Assembly (NCBI GenBank): GCA_037200985.1
Contig: JBBCGJ010000001.1
Location: forward strand, 434,001 to 498,000
DNA: 64,000 nucleotides
Reading direction: 5' to 3'
Source of the DNA: Rhizomicrobium sp.
GTDB lineage: Bacteria; Pseudomonadota; Alphaproteobacteria; Micropepsales; Micropepsaceae
Shown here: positions 35,701 to 41,837 of the stretch, piece by piece
How the letters are laid out: the number at the start of each line of letters is the position of its first letter
Numbering within the stretch: the stretch's first letter is position 1
Program-made: the position numbers and the translations under genes
The notes under the pieces: generated by a model
What the model was told of the DNA's origin: nothing
Databases searched by the model: none
The model's input: only the letters and a program-made list of their open reading frames with translations

Positions 35701-36750
35701 GAATACGACGAGGAACTGGTCGGGCAGATTGAAGTTGAACGTCACGGCTATGCCGCTCAGGTCGGCCAGATTGAGCGGCAGCAGCGGGATGGTCGGCCGC
35801 GCCGACACCGTGATCTCGGTGAAGGCGGTCTTGGTGCCGTTGGCGGCCACGCCCACGCGGACCGAGGTCAGGTCGAACAGGTTGCCGATCGGGAAGCGGC
35901 TGGGCACCAGGTTGGCCAATTGCTGACCGAGGAACAGCGGCGCCAGCTGCGACAGGTCGGTGAGCGCGGCGGAATAGCCGTCGGTCTCGAATGTCGGGCT
36001 GAAAGGCGTCGCCACCGGCAGCGCCATCGCCAGCGGTATGGCGCCCGTGCCCAGACCGTTGATTGGGACGACTCCGTTGACCGCTCCGGAGCCGCCCGCG
36101 GTGGCGTCCGACGCCAGCGCGTATTGGATCTCCAGCGGCAGAAGGCCGGCCTGGATCGTCGCCGTCTGCGACGGCGCTTCGAACGCGAAGACCGGCGGCG
36201 TCGTATCCGGCGCACTCCAGCCCGTGATCGGTCCCGCGAGCGTGCCGGGATTTGTCTTCCACAGTCCGGCGATGGAGGGATCGGGCACCGGGATGCCGCT
36301 GAAGGCCATGGTGGGACCGGCGTCGGCCGACGCCACGTCGAGCACGGCGGCCGTGAAGGCCTGGACGCCCACGGCGTTCACCGGGTCGGTGTCGAAGCAG
36401 GGGAAAGCGCTCGTCAGGACGGTGCCGTCGGGCAGGCCGACCGCGACGTCGAGCTGCGCCACGCCTTGCCCATCGACGGTGAAGGTGGCCTTGACGGCGG
36501 TGTCGGAGAACACGCGCACGATCGTGCTGGCCTTCGCGATGGTACCGGCCATGACGATCGCGGTGTCGGTGGTGCTGAACTGGCCGATCGCGATGACCAG
36601 TTGCGGCAATGGAAACAGCACCGTGTTGCCGAGCAGGGCGCTGAGCGGCGCCGAGCCGAGCTGGTTGTCGGCCGGCAGGTCGAGGCTGGTGTTGTCCTTG
36701 CTCAGATAACCGTCGGCGTAGAGCGCGGCGAGCAACTCCTGGAGCGTCAT
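23782..36750 (-). CDS. Giant LysM-repeat protein, 4322 aa
   Basis: The start is ATG 36750, overlapping the upstream stop (ATGA); the frame is open further upstream but only inside the previous gene. There is no signal peptide. Residues 1-1090 are beta-rich and amphipathic, with features such as FPFIGYGGFYFAVLDG and GFALQVGVGKTISIGIMSGG, possibly a lipid-binding or DUF6603-like region (recollection, unchecked). A 40-residue Arg/Lys-rich linker (1096-1135) follows, then an all-helical stretch. LysM-like modules with GDTLxxIAxxxG and PG or IP ends occur at 1385-1858, 2268-2453 and, more degenerate, to about 3700. The last 700 residues are a separate domain ending NLTQDIDS. LysM modules normally bind peptidoglycan or chitin. 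It is the last gene of a seven-gene operon; no function is known to me. Confidence 0.85.
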   Translation of the reverse strand: MTLQELLAALYADGYLSKDNTSLDLPADNQLGSAPLSALLGNTVLFPLPQLVIAIGQFSTTDTAIVMAGTIAKASTIVRVFSDTAVKATFTVDGQGVAQLDVAVGLPDGTVLTSAFPCFDTDPVNAVGVQAFTAAVLDVASADAGPTMAFSGIPVPDPSIAGLWKTNPGTLAGPITGWSAPDTTPPVFAFEAPSQTATIQAGLLPLEIQYALASDATAGGSGAVNGVVPINGLGTGAIPLAMALPVATPFSPTFETDGYSAALTDLSQLAPLFLGQQLANLVPSRFPIGNLFDLTSVRVGVAANGTKTAFTEITVSARPTIPLLPLNLADLSGIAVTFNFNLPDQFLVVFQGTFELNGRSSLGCTTTFTLPGAIVQAYNAATFDVSELITIIPGVPQLPQTGLTVETLSLTLSPYDMTYQFNGAVSASSGWSISLVPGLTLLSLENLYLGLSQSSSLSSVSIGADVVFLDLPLSITAVTTSGSSGWIFSGMLNAQSVSLTTIVQKLLPFPCQALPQIDLLALACTFDSSQNTYALAAKAQWAMDILPVTITADFSLQSQRAAANGPVTYSGSVIGTLDINNLVLQVSYVFSPTTTDITFSYRQLSITYHKDPADPYVAISLDNSTIGDLFIFLLSFAEPGKAISLSSPWDALQKIALPNLTVKVHLNTKAIEVDMGVSINLGFIDIENFKLVYTRQYGNAKFSLQLTGNFLGQDYGKNGAAPLTWDPLNEAPPVVPGAGTQLFDLEYLGLGQHMTLRGEMPATMNGVITALEKAMVPVGNPTQNPATQLPGLTYDASSSWLIGTRFTAMSTVSLSVIFNDPNLYGLLIKLSGEKAGIFAGLQFEILYRKVADNLGVYHIELTLPDAMRHLEFGEVSITLPIVTLDIYTNGNFKVDVGFPPSLTDFSRSFSVQVFPFIGYGGFYFAVLDGQTSTSVPVITNGSFSPVLELGFALQVGVGKTISIGIMSGGISITVGGMLQGVLAWYNPSQQNLPSERFFHMTGTVAVVGIVYATVDFGIIQASVSLTVYASITLDAESYKAVLLSISAGVSVRVSIKILFVRISFSFSATITESFTIGSDQTTPWIVDSTGRSPALGSNRYRRRRPATLLRHPAYSRLRARPPRALAKRGRLLRRQKKLGAGIAAAQTVIPVTAIPLISQALASDFGFPGAPAMSGADAPVLALLMGIPTSSDPAYGANVLMGFLLEWVVDALGHSHPSVSAALLSEVEDALKQPGVADSVFSYAALQSLFTANNLVFTVSPRPVTDSDGEIPAAILAMPPEIQMSVPGYSIQFWNNRRPVGDYEAQIQSYFAALAAQFAARNTGGARAAADVVNDTLGVFIFRYYFLMLCQNLVQTATTLLGDYTLDLSQTDVATATLTSVANRFNNDYTARGGDTLAGIAGLFGLTAAELAAANPQYQDREPTAGQIVFIPATGVVYTTIAGDTLAGLAACFGLSAAEIQQANPSIDFDQLQPGTKLNIPGMRVLHDVVAGETGLSIAQAYGVSLSQLEAANPTVSFQDLQPGTVLLVPLSLSIEGVAVANQADSTILQPGTALSLGDIALTAQGSDSLSGLASQFGVSLLALMTANGESETLLNAGQAIPLGTLSTATRDGDSFQGLLAYWYGQAIPIDPDAFDKANPGLVLATGQTLSLPVVGQPNTSITTAAGATVASIAAQYPDVTLSSLLANNPLVTLVAGQAVSLPDVSPLTSASYLFTYTAKAGDTLTAIAQLYFAPGDATQAAAVQSLQQWNGGLDPAKPLTAGTWITVPYISSLANLTRQYGVTLAQLAALPAAVWSQSSLLAPRAPLTVPSVSHVVANGESLSQIAQDYDLSVEQLADRVALAANLFAGTGVQLTINAIPGMNFDALIDAMAVSGNFTNALNMTSRFMLSGLRLPAPQFEGEPAPPPPPAAYPMYALTGQEFPLGLPLPDGYGFTLTTNGTPAWLSLQGASLVMPLDAAEIARITDFSTLTLDNGVTAILPVPIYAYSPDRQPPSALIPWNSPDLPAGLVPQGQKVAKAVFWSIPNAMNDALAASPTGQLPYQAAAGTTQSDGSVTYSVLSATRYATVIDIDIQIPQTAAQGTYLVLGADQDGTARLLALWSYLQANGAGATLYIAYPDQSSTNSSGIVVSDALDRSETFLIKTNLSTESHGPQLVSSAGLAVALRTASLTESPIATLAPADALDFLQMLWEVSVVKTGGYYLNYAKADHTLGLPGTLFSVGQQATIQIVCVLDAQAAGDAVALAFNNAMLVGDAVDAGAYDLAFQAVTHTVAGGDTLASIAGAYAYLGLNASDLAVINQTIMGTMIPGTQAAGQTVLPSDTFAALATRAGLTPAALGTQIANQTGLLQPNGLLQLAGTPAQVVAVNDTLASISQLYDFLDPQSLAALNATAAGLLAAGAIMIVPGQADYTIQAGDTFASIARSHSVDLSVLALANADGAILAAGASILIGDNMLLLGANLPSGNIGFAVTRADPQAPDPGSETPQQALGTLFNLLGFQLAQTAAYTASNEGLPAGPTTPPDAAAGTPWDYQQIFSLVAFATRNDAVDCAGLPPPSANPYAGIGIGSGATIDLALQDVLGNRTVNSVLNPLQQFVGYTDSIMALTSWPSATLSYRFAAAAGGNLHVAMSLAMGQYLPDDAALDMPAGVPNPGNPTAAALRAGKAALQYQTASYQLQQEDVTCSLGTSLGPIAAPDTVGVLARQYLLGTANSAYVYLTSLGNIYPDVAQLGPGTPFLNLQQLSDPASGFAVPPASLGRINGNARADLLWGQGTALTVPYDYLTASADTAQSIVGRARIKIGVPQLAAQNGSVPLAGGVSVATAARIYTVSDTSSLSLSAIAQQVGAQIPDGTGGVPGLATSNAAVPLTAGLTLTYDTVSLVVTAGQSLTDAAGAFAKATGDPVTVTDAAMANQYLDGLFPAGTELTVASVLTVVTDTLDSLAADFGPPAGQTGTPAQQMLLGNAEVPGLWPISTPLFIATEPQPIALGDTLGNLALANGATVAAILESNPGLAFVDAAALAIPYVADVAGLSAALYAIQAANTLGGIAGKFPGLSVAALCNTNADIAGPFNGTPIALNGKTTTPGPASTIAGVAGALGLSIDDFAAQAANITGILQPRAALVTTPMATTGSQTLGAVAAQYGYDAGTFAAANATLPNLLPAGGSVTVGGTPYTVYPKDTFGLLTARINAERDGTPLSVSDVGAAAAALVLQARTVLAPPLTLALDADVTPANATAILDLGVTLTVSRDPDCVATGFLNAPQVVSSRTAVAAQPFAVAAGSDTQSLTQFAADFEAAFPGLKLATGPSQVQGASVLNTPSLKAAVSGSGGSASGGGTKTLWVVNFSGQGASFAYRIEPQLRYFAIPPLSTQAWDGNRIAVPSYDGASGLTWPPGQTSDFRSADPDQWNQTFLAAIDLMLSPAYAVPGATDDTITASLAAIIGAKSGIATGQANMMRSIVQGDDDGLTDAVDAMEQQLLITLSSAYSVQTLVQTDVVVTGSGASGDPAAQPRLSGKLVAGTIVTPDDGAQPVGWVDPGHPFAPLAAVAGVSQVYLANVIAGMPSIVRPDLTASAGGKSSTTLSSDTVSTLADKLGTTVSALATTMTLAAGDNALFLGATAINVTPFQVPADLATITLAAGWMDSDIPGLLSANAERTDFFAPGSTVTLGTSSYAPTSTDTLMEIAGHFGGMDDFARQIAAVDAGSEPGGYSLNTADPPHGLQVVPQLGFTTAKAPLSSTESRLTSLFSVKDPAIQKSAILSLDYQVNQIEFDIHSVAGVQGYQSSSWLSFIIALENGGTTDGAVGIAQIPIPLRGYPSPALIASQSATPPEPGGDPTKTLAQWNYDFTVSRQFAAQDELTLSILFNQNSTNGTAAPATAKYAAVIQALAAFSSVWPAISNDLTQVPDIQNGQATKAAQNAVSALAQLAQLVEQAWATIRTNALAAGLPPRTYNYRMSLLSQGTPPYYTSVILERPDQTIDFATPPDDFLFQYEATDADLAALNGKTVPSGLAALFAANGFALSQETNLTLKNPAAPATNTDWMLFDEAASQALDNTVVAPQTYRLLQQNTDKAPYAIQIWRQLLWPALQYAGKWLNGLQMGTSLAFDLPDEAAYLTSPLALDFAYYRLNALLLQDAWGSSYVSRNANLLQGQTINTDFIYQTPPVSFPTQITPLIVRSTPEPMTGRTDQTLAEALSEFFETLVAAQNAVLPGTTRNMRIGVSYWQSADGISDPTQTPLSFRNPLVLLPVYAFDVSTDWQLTGNGFCEQLAATIQANAAAMGVVASSPALWVMDVLVYSYADPALQPPPTPQALLNLQNLTQDIDS
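25660..26050 (-). repeat. Last LysM-like modules (array D) of the giant protein
   Basis: Residues about 3568-3698 contain SSDTVSTLADKLGTTVSALA and TSTDTLMEIAGHFGGMDDFA, resembling the helix-1 part of LysM modules, with about 70 residues between them. They precede the C-terminal non-repeat domain. Confidence 0.5.
27190..28277 (-). repeat. Degenerate LysM-like array C of the giant protein
   Basis: Residues about 2825-3187 show weaker modules: LSLSAIAQQVG, AGQSLTDAAGAFAKATG, TDTLDSLAADFG, LGDTLGNLALANGATVAAIL, ANTLGGIAGKFPGLSV, STIAGVAGALGLSI, SQTLGAVAAQYGYD and PKDTFGLLTARINAE. The spacing is similar to array A but the consensus is loose, so module boundaries are uncertain. Confidence 0.55.
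29392..29949 (-). repeat. LysM-like module array B of the giant protein (4 modules)
   Basis: This encodes residues about 2268-2453: AGGDTLASIAGAYAYLG, PSDTFAALATRAGL, VNDTLASISQLYDFL and AGDTFASIARSHSV, each closing with a pattern such as AAGAIMIVPG. It is separated from array A by about 400 residues of unrelated, beta-rich sequence. Confidence 0.72.
31176..32598 (-). repeat. LysM-like module array A of the giant protein (about 9 modules)
   Basis: This encodes residues about 1385-1858. Successive modules of 45-60 residues begin with a GDTL-type turn: GGDTLAGIAGLFGL, AGDTLAGLAACFGL, AGETGLSIAQAYGV, GSDSLSGLASQFGV, DGDSFQGLLAYWYG, AGATVASIAAQYPD and AGDTLTAIAQLYFA, and end in forms such as PGTKLNIPG or PGTVLLVPL. 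The modules differ strongly in sequence, so the array is ancient rather than recently duplicated. Confidence 0.8.
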
Positions 36751-39700
36751 TCTGGCTTTCCTTCCGGTCGATCGGTCAGGAAAAGGCGGGACGGCTGCTG
36801 CAATTTCCCCTTGCCGCCGCCGCTGCCGGCGCCGTTCTTGACATAGGCGGCGTACCAGCCCAGCGCGCCGCTGGTCTCGGCATTGGGGTTGCCGAACATG
36901 ACCATGTTGATCTGGCCGTTGGGCGGGAACGTCAGGCTCAGGAGCTTCAGCGCGATGTTGCTGAATTGGAGGATGTAGGTCGGCGCCTGCACGACGAACA
37001 TCACGTCGCCGAAGGCAAGGCTGAGAACGCCTTCCAGTGAGATCGCGCGCTGGCCGCCGCTGACGCCGGGCAGGCCCAGCCCGACATAGAGCGTGGGCGT
37101 TGTGAGGTTCGGCGCCCAGCCCAGCAGGATGCGGGCGGTGAAACCGATCTGCGCCGCCAGCGCGCCGGGCGAGCCGAGATCCATGTCGAACTGAAGCCCG
37201 AACCACGGCGCGTTGAGCTGGCTGCCCTGCAGGGGCGAATCGACGGGCATGTATCCCAGCGAATCCGGCGTGTCCGTGCCGGTCGACTGGATCAGGCCGG
37301 TCAGCTTGAGCGGGAAATGCGCGACCAGCGAGGCAAGACGGGTCAGGCTCGCGCTGGCGTCGAGCGCGATCGTGCCCGCATCGAAGGCGAACGTCTTGTA
37401 GCTCGGCGTCGCCTGGTTGAAATCCATGTCGATCGCGAGGCTGCTGAAGGTAAGGCCCACGCCGACCCCGTTCGCGCCGATGACGGCCTGCTCCGGGCCG
37501 TAGGAGAACAGATCGAAGCCGGGTTGCGCGAGAAACGAGAGCGATCCGGTGATCTGAAACTGCGAGGTGACCCGGGCCGAGGTGTCGTCGTCGGTCAGCG
37601 TCACGAAGAATGCCTGCGAGATCAGCACCTGATAGAGGATCTGGCTCGTCATCTGAAAGACGGTCGCGCCGGCGGTGACGAAGGTGTAGGAGCCGAGGCC
37701 GCCGGTGTTCTGGTAGGTGCCGTTCAGCACAAGCACGTTGTCGGGCGCGTTACGCTGCGTGCACGGTTCGCCGAACAGCCGGTTGACCAGCAATTTGATC
37801 GTGCTCGAAAACGAGGTGATCTCGGAGTTCGCCAGCAGCACCTTCAGCAGGCTGACCTTGAACATATAGGGGTCGGTGCCGACGAGCGGCGAGTCGTCCT
37901 GGTAGTGGATCAGGCCGAAGGCCGAGCTGGGCAGGGCGGTGTAGGCCGCGGCGCCGGTCTGGATCGGCGTCGCGGTGATGCCGATATGATGGGCCTGGAA
38001 CTGCGACGGATCGATGCCGGCCGCGATGCCTTCCATCTGCGGCGGCAATCCCGAAAGGGGCACCAGCGCGTTCAGTGCCAGGATGCCGTTCCAGTTCGGA
38101 TCGTTCATCACCGTGTTGACGAAATAGGCGAAGTCCGTGTCGCCGTTCGCATAACGTGCCGCGGCGTCCTGAAGGATCGTCGCCAGCATCTGCTGGGTCG
38201 CCGCTTTCGACGGGTTGAAGGCGTCCGGGTTCGCCCATTGGCTCGTATCCTCGACGAGCTGCGTGAGCTGCTTGGAGCAGAACTTGAAGATCAGGATGGT
38301 CTTGTGGTCGACCCAGCGCCACGGCGACAGGTTGAATTCCCACCCCGCCACGAACAGGCTGAACGCTCCGCAATAGGCGCGAATGGTCGTCTGCCATGCC
38401 GTGTATTGCGTATCGGTGAGCACGGCCTTCAAGGCAGCGTCCATCGCCGCTTCGTTCGGCCAGCGCACGAAATAGTCGGGCGGCGGGAGCAGGGTCTTCA
38501 GGCGCGCGATCACGTCGGGGTCGGGGATCACGGTGGCGAGCTCGCCGAGCCGCTCTTCGTTGAGAAGATACGCCATCTGTGCATTCGACATGAACAGATC
38601 GGCGCCGGTCGCGACCAGGAACAGCTGGTTGGTCTGCAGCGCGGACTGCAGATTGCCCGTGACCGACTGCAGCACCACGCCGCTGTCGCGGTTCGGCGGG
38701 ACCGAGATCGGGTCGGACACCGCCAGCGTCATCTCCGCCCAGTCGGTCGTGTCCTGGCCGAAGTGCAGCAGCAGCCCTTGCGGCGTGGTGCCGTAAGGCG
38801 GATTGGGCACCGCACCGCCGCCCGCGAACACTTTCGCGCGGGGTTTCGCGGTGGCGGCATCGACGGCCTTTTGCAGCAGGTTGCGGCGCTGCGGCGACCA
38901 GACCTGTGCTTCGAACTGCGCCAGATCCTCGCGGGTCAGGCCCGTGCCGACCGACGCCGTCGCGTAGGGCAGCAGCGGCGTGGCGGGCGCGCTGGCCGCC
39001 TCCACCTGCCCCAGATCCAGCGGCAGGAAGCTGAGCATTGCCCGGTTGCCCTGGAACAGCACCGATCCATTGGGCTGCGCGGAATAGATGCTGGATTGCG
39101 GGTTCTTGACCTGCACCCAGGCGGTGCTGCCGGCCGCGGTGAGCGGACCGAATACCCGTCCGCTATTGGTATCCGTGGAGGCCGCTTTGAGGGTCTGCGC
39201 GAAAGCCGACTGGTCGGGAACGAAGGAGAGCGTCGTGCCCTCGGCCAGGCTGAGATATTCCACCGCCGAGAGGCCGCACATCAGGTTGGCCGTCAGGTCC
39301 GGCGTCGCGGTTGCCGTCGCCTTGGCCGCGGCCGGCGGCATATTGAGCGTGAAATCCCCGCTCGGCACGACATACAGGATCTGGTTGGTCGGCAGGATGA
39401 TGGGGTTGCCGTCCTTGTCCACCGCCGTCAACCGGTTGGCGAACACCAGCGCGGCCGTGTCGGCGACCGTGAGCGCGAGCGTCGCGCCGACCGGGTTGCG
39501 GAAGGCCGACGGCAAGGTCAGGCCGCTCTGCTTGAAAGTGAAGCTGGACCGCTGGTGATCGAGCGGCGCCAGGGGATCGATCACCGCGTGGAGCGGCGTC
39601 CCGGCGGAGAGGCTGGAGAGATCGAACAGCGGATAGAGCGCGGTGTTGGTATTCCCGCCGCCGACCGGCGCGGTGAAGGACCGCAAGCCCAGATCGAGCG

Positions 39701-40298
39701 CGCCGGCCACGCTCTGCGTCAGGGTCAGGTCGAAGGCCAGGCAGCCCGCGCTCCCGGGCGCGCCAAGGATCGACAAGCTCGCGGCGACGGTCATCGGGAT
39801 TTGCACCGGCTGGCGCTGCCCGAATGGGGTGACCGACAGCGAGTTGGCGGCGGTGCCCGTGGTGGTGATGGCCAGCGCCGTGCCGTCTCCGCTCACGGTC
39901 ACTTGCGCGCCGATCTGGAGGACGATGGAGAAGTTGGCGAAATTGATCTGCGCGGTGCGGGTCAGCTTGAGATCGGGCCGCGGCGCATACATCACCCAGC
40001 CGGTCAGCCCGGCGGCCGCGTCTGCGGCATTGGTGAACCAGACCGCGAGGGCGCCGTTGCGGGCCGAATTGGTCAGATAGATCTCGGCGCTCTGCACGAA
40101 GGCGGGAATGCCCGCATCGGAAACGCCGGACAGCATGACGAACCAGCCGGGATAGGTGCCGAGCGCGTCCTGCAGGCTGAACGAATCCGGCGCGCCGGCG
40201 CCGGTCGGCAGCAGATAGCCGGCCGTGACCGGATTGGCGCCGCGATCGGAGGGAACGAAGAGCTGCGAACCTGCGGCGAAGCGCGTGAGCGTGCTCAT
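36747..40298 (-). CDS. Unrecognised 1183-aa beta-rich protein
   Basis: I do not recognise this family. There is no signal peptide or membrane helix. The N-terminal third (start MSTLTRFAAGSQLFVPSDRG) and C-terminal third (GLQFDMDLGSPGALAAQIGF; ISLEGVLSLAFGDVMFVVQA) are rich in alternating hydrophobic strands, much like the N-terminal region of the giant protein. The middle (about residues 440-760) is helical and carries an aromatic segment around WEFNLSPWRWVDHKTILIFK. Its stop overlaps the start of the giant gene (ATGA), so both are probably made in a fixed ratio and may form one complex. It starts 5 bases after the 210-aa gene. Confidence 0.82.
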   Translation of the reverse strand: MSTLTRFAAGSQLFVPSDRGANPVTAGYLLPTGAGAPDSFSLQDALGTYPGWFVMLSGVSDAGIPAFVQSAEIYLTNSARNGALAVWFTNAADAAAGLTGWVMYAPRPDLKLTRTAQINFANFSIVLQIGAQVTVSGDGTALAITTTGTAANSLSVTPFGQRQPVQIPMTVAASLSILGAPGSAGCLAFDLTLTQSVAGALDLGLRSFTAPVGGGNTNTALYPLFDLSSLSAGTPLHAVIDPLAPLDHQRSSFTFKQSGLTLPSAFRNPVGATLALTVADTAALVFANRLTAVDKDGNPIILPTNQILYVVPSGDFTLNMPPAAAKATATATPDLTANLMCGLSAVEYLSLAEGTTLSFVPDQSAFAQTLKAASTDTNSGRVFGPLTAAGSTAWVQVKNPQSSIYSAQPNGSVLFQGNRAMLSFLPLDLGQVEAASAPATPLLPYATASVGTGLTREDLAQFEAQVWSPQRRNLLQKAVDAATAKPRAKVFAGGGAVPNPPYGTTPQGLLLHFGQDTTDWAEMTLAVSDPISVPPNRDSGVVLQSVTGNLQSALQTNQLFLVATGADLFMSNAQMAYLLNEERLGELATVIPDPDVIARLKTLLPPPDYFVRWPNEAAMDAALKAVLTDTQYTAWQTTIRAYCGAFSLFVAGWEFNLSPWRWVDHKTILIFKFCSKQLTQLVEDTSQWANPDAFNPSKAATQQMLATILQDAAARYANGDTDFAYFVNTVMNDPNWNGILALNALVPLSGLPPQMEGIAAGIDPSQFQAHHIGITATPIQTGAAAYTALPSSAFGLIHYQDDSPLVGTDPYMFKVSLLKVLLANSEITSFSSTIKLLVNRLFGEPCTQRNAPDNVLVLNGTYQNTGGLGSYTFVTAGATVFQMTSQILYQVLISQAFFVTLTDDDTSARVTSQFQITGSLSFLAQPGFDLFSYGPEQAVIGANGVGVGLTFSSLAIDMDFNQATPSYKTFAFDAGTIALDASASLTRLASLVAHFPLKLTGLIQSTGTDTPDSLGYMPVDSPLQGSQLNAPWFGLQFDMDLGSPGALAAQIGFTARILLGWAPNLTTPTLYVGLGLPGVSGGQRAISLEGVLSLAFGDVMFVVQAPTYILQFSNIALKLLSLTFPPNGQINMVMFGNPNAETSGALGWYAAYVKNGAGSGGGKGKLQQPSRLFLTDRPEGKPE

Positions 40299-40303
40299 GG
40301 CCG

Positions 40304-40936
40304 TCAGTCCGCGGGTTTGGCGATGCCCTCGCCATTGCTGTTGAACGTGATCTGTGTCGCGTAGAGAATATTGTGGTTCGGATCGAGCACGGTCGCCGGC
40401 GTCCCCCCGACAAAGGGGACCGTGAGGCAGTTGATCGTCACCATCGCGTTCTGATCGGCCTGCATCGTATAGGGCGACGAGCCGTCATAGTCCGGCGCCA
40501 GCTCGATATAGGCGTTCGGGATCAGCTTTCCCGAACCGTCCTGTATCTGGATCTGAACCGTCGCGAACTTCTTCTGGTAGTTCCAGCCCGGAGGCGGCAA
40601 AGCAAACGGCTGGCGGGTGCTGGAGCTGACCTGCATGTAGCTCTGGAGGAACGGCGTGTAGGTGGTGGTGACCAGGTAGTCGTCCCGGTAGGCCGGCAGC
40701 GCCACGCTTGCGAACCAGATCTTGTCGGTGTTCACGGTCAGCGTCACCACCGAGGTGACTTCCTGCTTTCCGGAATTGTAGGTGATGGTCACGACCGGCG
40801 GCTCGCCCGCCTCGGCCTCCTCGGAGCCGGTGACGCCGGTGCTCTTGCACATGTCAGGCACCTGGAAATTCGGATCGGCCATGGCCGCGGCGGGCAGGAG
40901 GCAGATCGTCAAGGCCAGCGGCAGGAGGGTCTTCAT
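40304..40936 (-). CDS. Secreted 210-aa protein of unknown function
   Basis: The start, ATG 40936, overlaps the stop of the EEP enzyme gene (ATGA). A clear Sec signal peptide (KTLLPLALTICLLPAAAMAD, cleavage near residue 20) is followed by a beta-strand-rich domain (VVTITYNSGKQEVTSVVTLT; KFATVQIQIQDGSGKLIPNA) with Cys in the mature part (VPDMCKSTG, TINCLTVPF) that could pair in the periplasm. The fold may be Ig-like. It is the second exported product of the operon. Confidence 0.8.
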   Translation of the reverse strand: MKTLLPLALTICLLPAAAMADPNFQVPDMCKSTGVTGSEEAEAGEPPVVTITYNSGKQEVTSVVTLTVNTDKIWFASVALPAYRDDYLVTTTYTPFLQSYMQVSSSTRQPFALPPPGWNYQKKFATVQIQIQDGSGKLIPNAYIELAPDYDGSSPYTMQADQNAMVTINCLTVPFVGGTPATVLDPNHNILYATQITFNSNGEGIAKPAD

Positions 40937-41823
40937 TGGATCGTCACCTCCGCCCCGGCGCCCAGATGATCGGAAACGTCGCGTCGCCAGTTCGGCCAGT
41001 CCGTGTTGTTCGGAGGATTGAGCGTAACGCTGCTCAAGGTGACGCCGGTCCCCGAGGTCAGCAGGGTGTTGTAGAGCATGTGGTCGTAGGGGCTGCTGCC
41101 GGCCCCGGCGCGCGTGAGGCTCGTGACCGTGTTGGTCGGCAGTCCCCACGCGTTCACCGTGCTGGCCTGAAGCCAGGTGAAGCCGGCGTTCACGGTGGTG
41201 CCGGCGCTGTCGGTGATCGGCAGGTTCCAGTCGCCCGCGACGATCGTCGCCCAGCCGCCCGTGGGCGGTGTTTGCGTGCCCACGGTCATGCCGCGCAGGG
41301 ACTGGAAGAACGTCCCGGCCTGGGTGGCTTCGTATTGCCGGCCCGACACGGTCTTTCCGAAGATCGAATGCATGTTGCCGATCCAGACATAGTGGACCTT
41401 GCCGGCCGTCGTGGTCACCTTGAAGAACATCGCGGTCGGCGGACGAATGAAGACGCTCTGCGACGCCTGCTGGGAGTACGACGTTTCCGCGATCACCGGA
41501 TGGCCGGTGGACGCCGTGGAGCGCCACAGGAAGCCGTAATATTCCTTGTAGGAGCTGGTCCCCAGCGGGCCGAACCCCCGGAACGAAAAGCCTGCGGGGA
41601 CCGAGGTGCAGGGATAGGCGGGGACCATCAGCTCCTGGATCAGGATGATGTCGACCGAGGCGGAGGCGTTCTCCATGGCCTGGCATTTGTTCGCCGTCCT
41701 GCTGCCATGTCCGAAGCGCAGCAAATTCTGCGTGTACAGAACGAAATCCGCCGCACATGCCGGCGCGCCGGCGGCAAGAGACGACAGCAGCACGACAATC
41801 GAGAAGGCGGCGCGCGGTTTCAT
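40933..41823 (-). CDS. Secreted DNase I-fold (EEP superfamily) hydrolase
   Basis: 296 aa. A signal peptide ends near APACAADF. The endonuclease/exonuclease/phosphatase active-site motifs occur in order: VLYTQNLLRFG (Asn), DIILIQELMV (metal Glu), WIGNMHSIFG (His), TIVAGDWNLPI (Asp and Asn), SSPYDHMLYN and RRDVSDHLGAG (final Asp-His pair). This set is found in DNase I, sphingomyelinases and the CdtB toxin subunit, so it could cut nucleic acid or a phospholipid head group; the sequence does not decide. The ribosome site GGAAAGG precedes ATG 41823. It overlaps the 210-aa gene by 4 bases. Confidence 0.85.
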   Translation of the reverse strand: MKPRAAFSIVVLLSSLAAGAPACAADFVLYTQNLLRFGHGSRTANKCQAMENASASVDIILIQELMVPAYPCTSVPAGFSFRGFGPLGTSSYKEYYGFLWRSTASTGHPVIAETSYSQQASQSVFIRPPTAMFFKVTTTAGKVHYVWIGNMHSIFGKTVSGRQYEATQAGTFFQSLRGMTVGTQTPPTGGWATIVAGDWNLPITDSAGTTVNAGFTWLQASTVNAWGLPTNTVTSLTRAGAGSSPYDHMLYNTLLTSGTGVTLSSVTLNPPNNTDWPNWRRDVSDHLGAGAEVTIQ

Positions 41824-41837
41824 GGGCAGCCTTTCCG

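Noticed and set aside
31259..36262. 1667-codon alternative minus-strand frame within the giant gene
   Set aside because: Arg-rich out-of-frame translation; LysM motifs are only in the main frame.
36751..37206. Extension of the giant protein to an upstream ATG at 37206
   Set aside because: This stretch codes in another frame for the end of the 1183-aa protein, and ATG 36750 gives the usual ATGA coupling.
37317..40364. 1015-codon plus-strand open frame opposite the 1183-aa gene
   Set aside because: Composition is dominated by Arg, Gly and Glu, with no motifs and no ribosome site; it is an antisense shadow.
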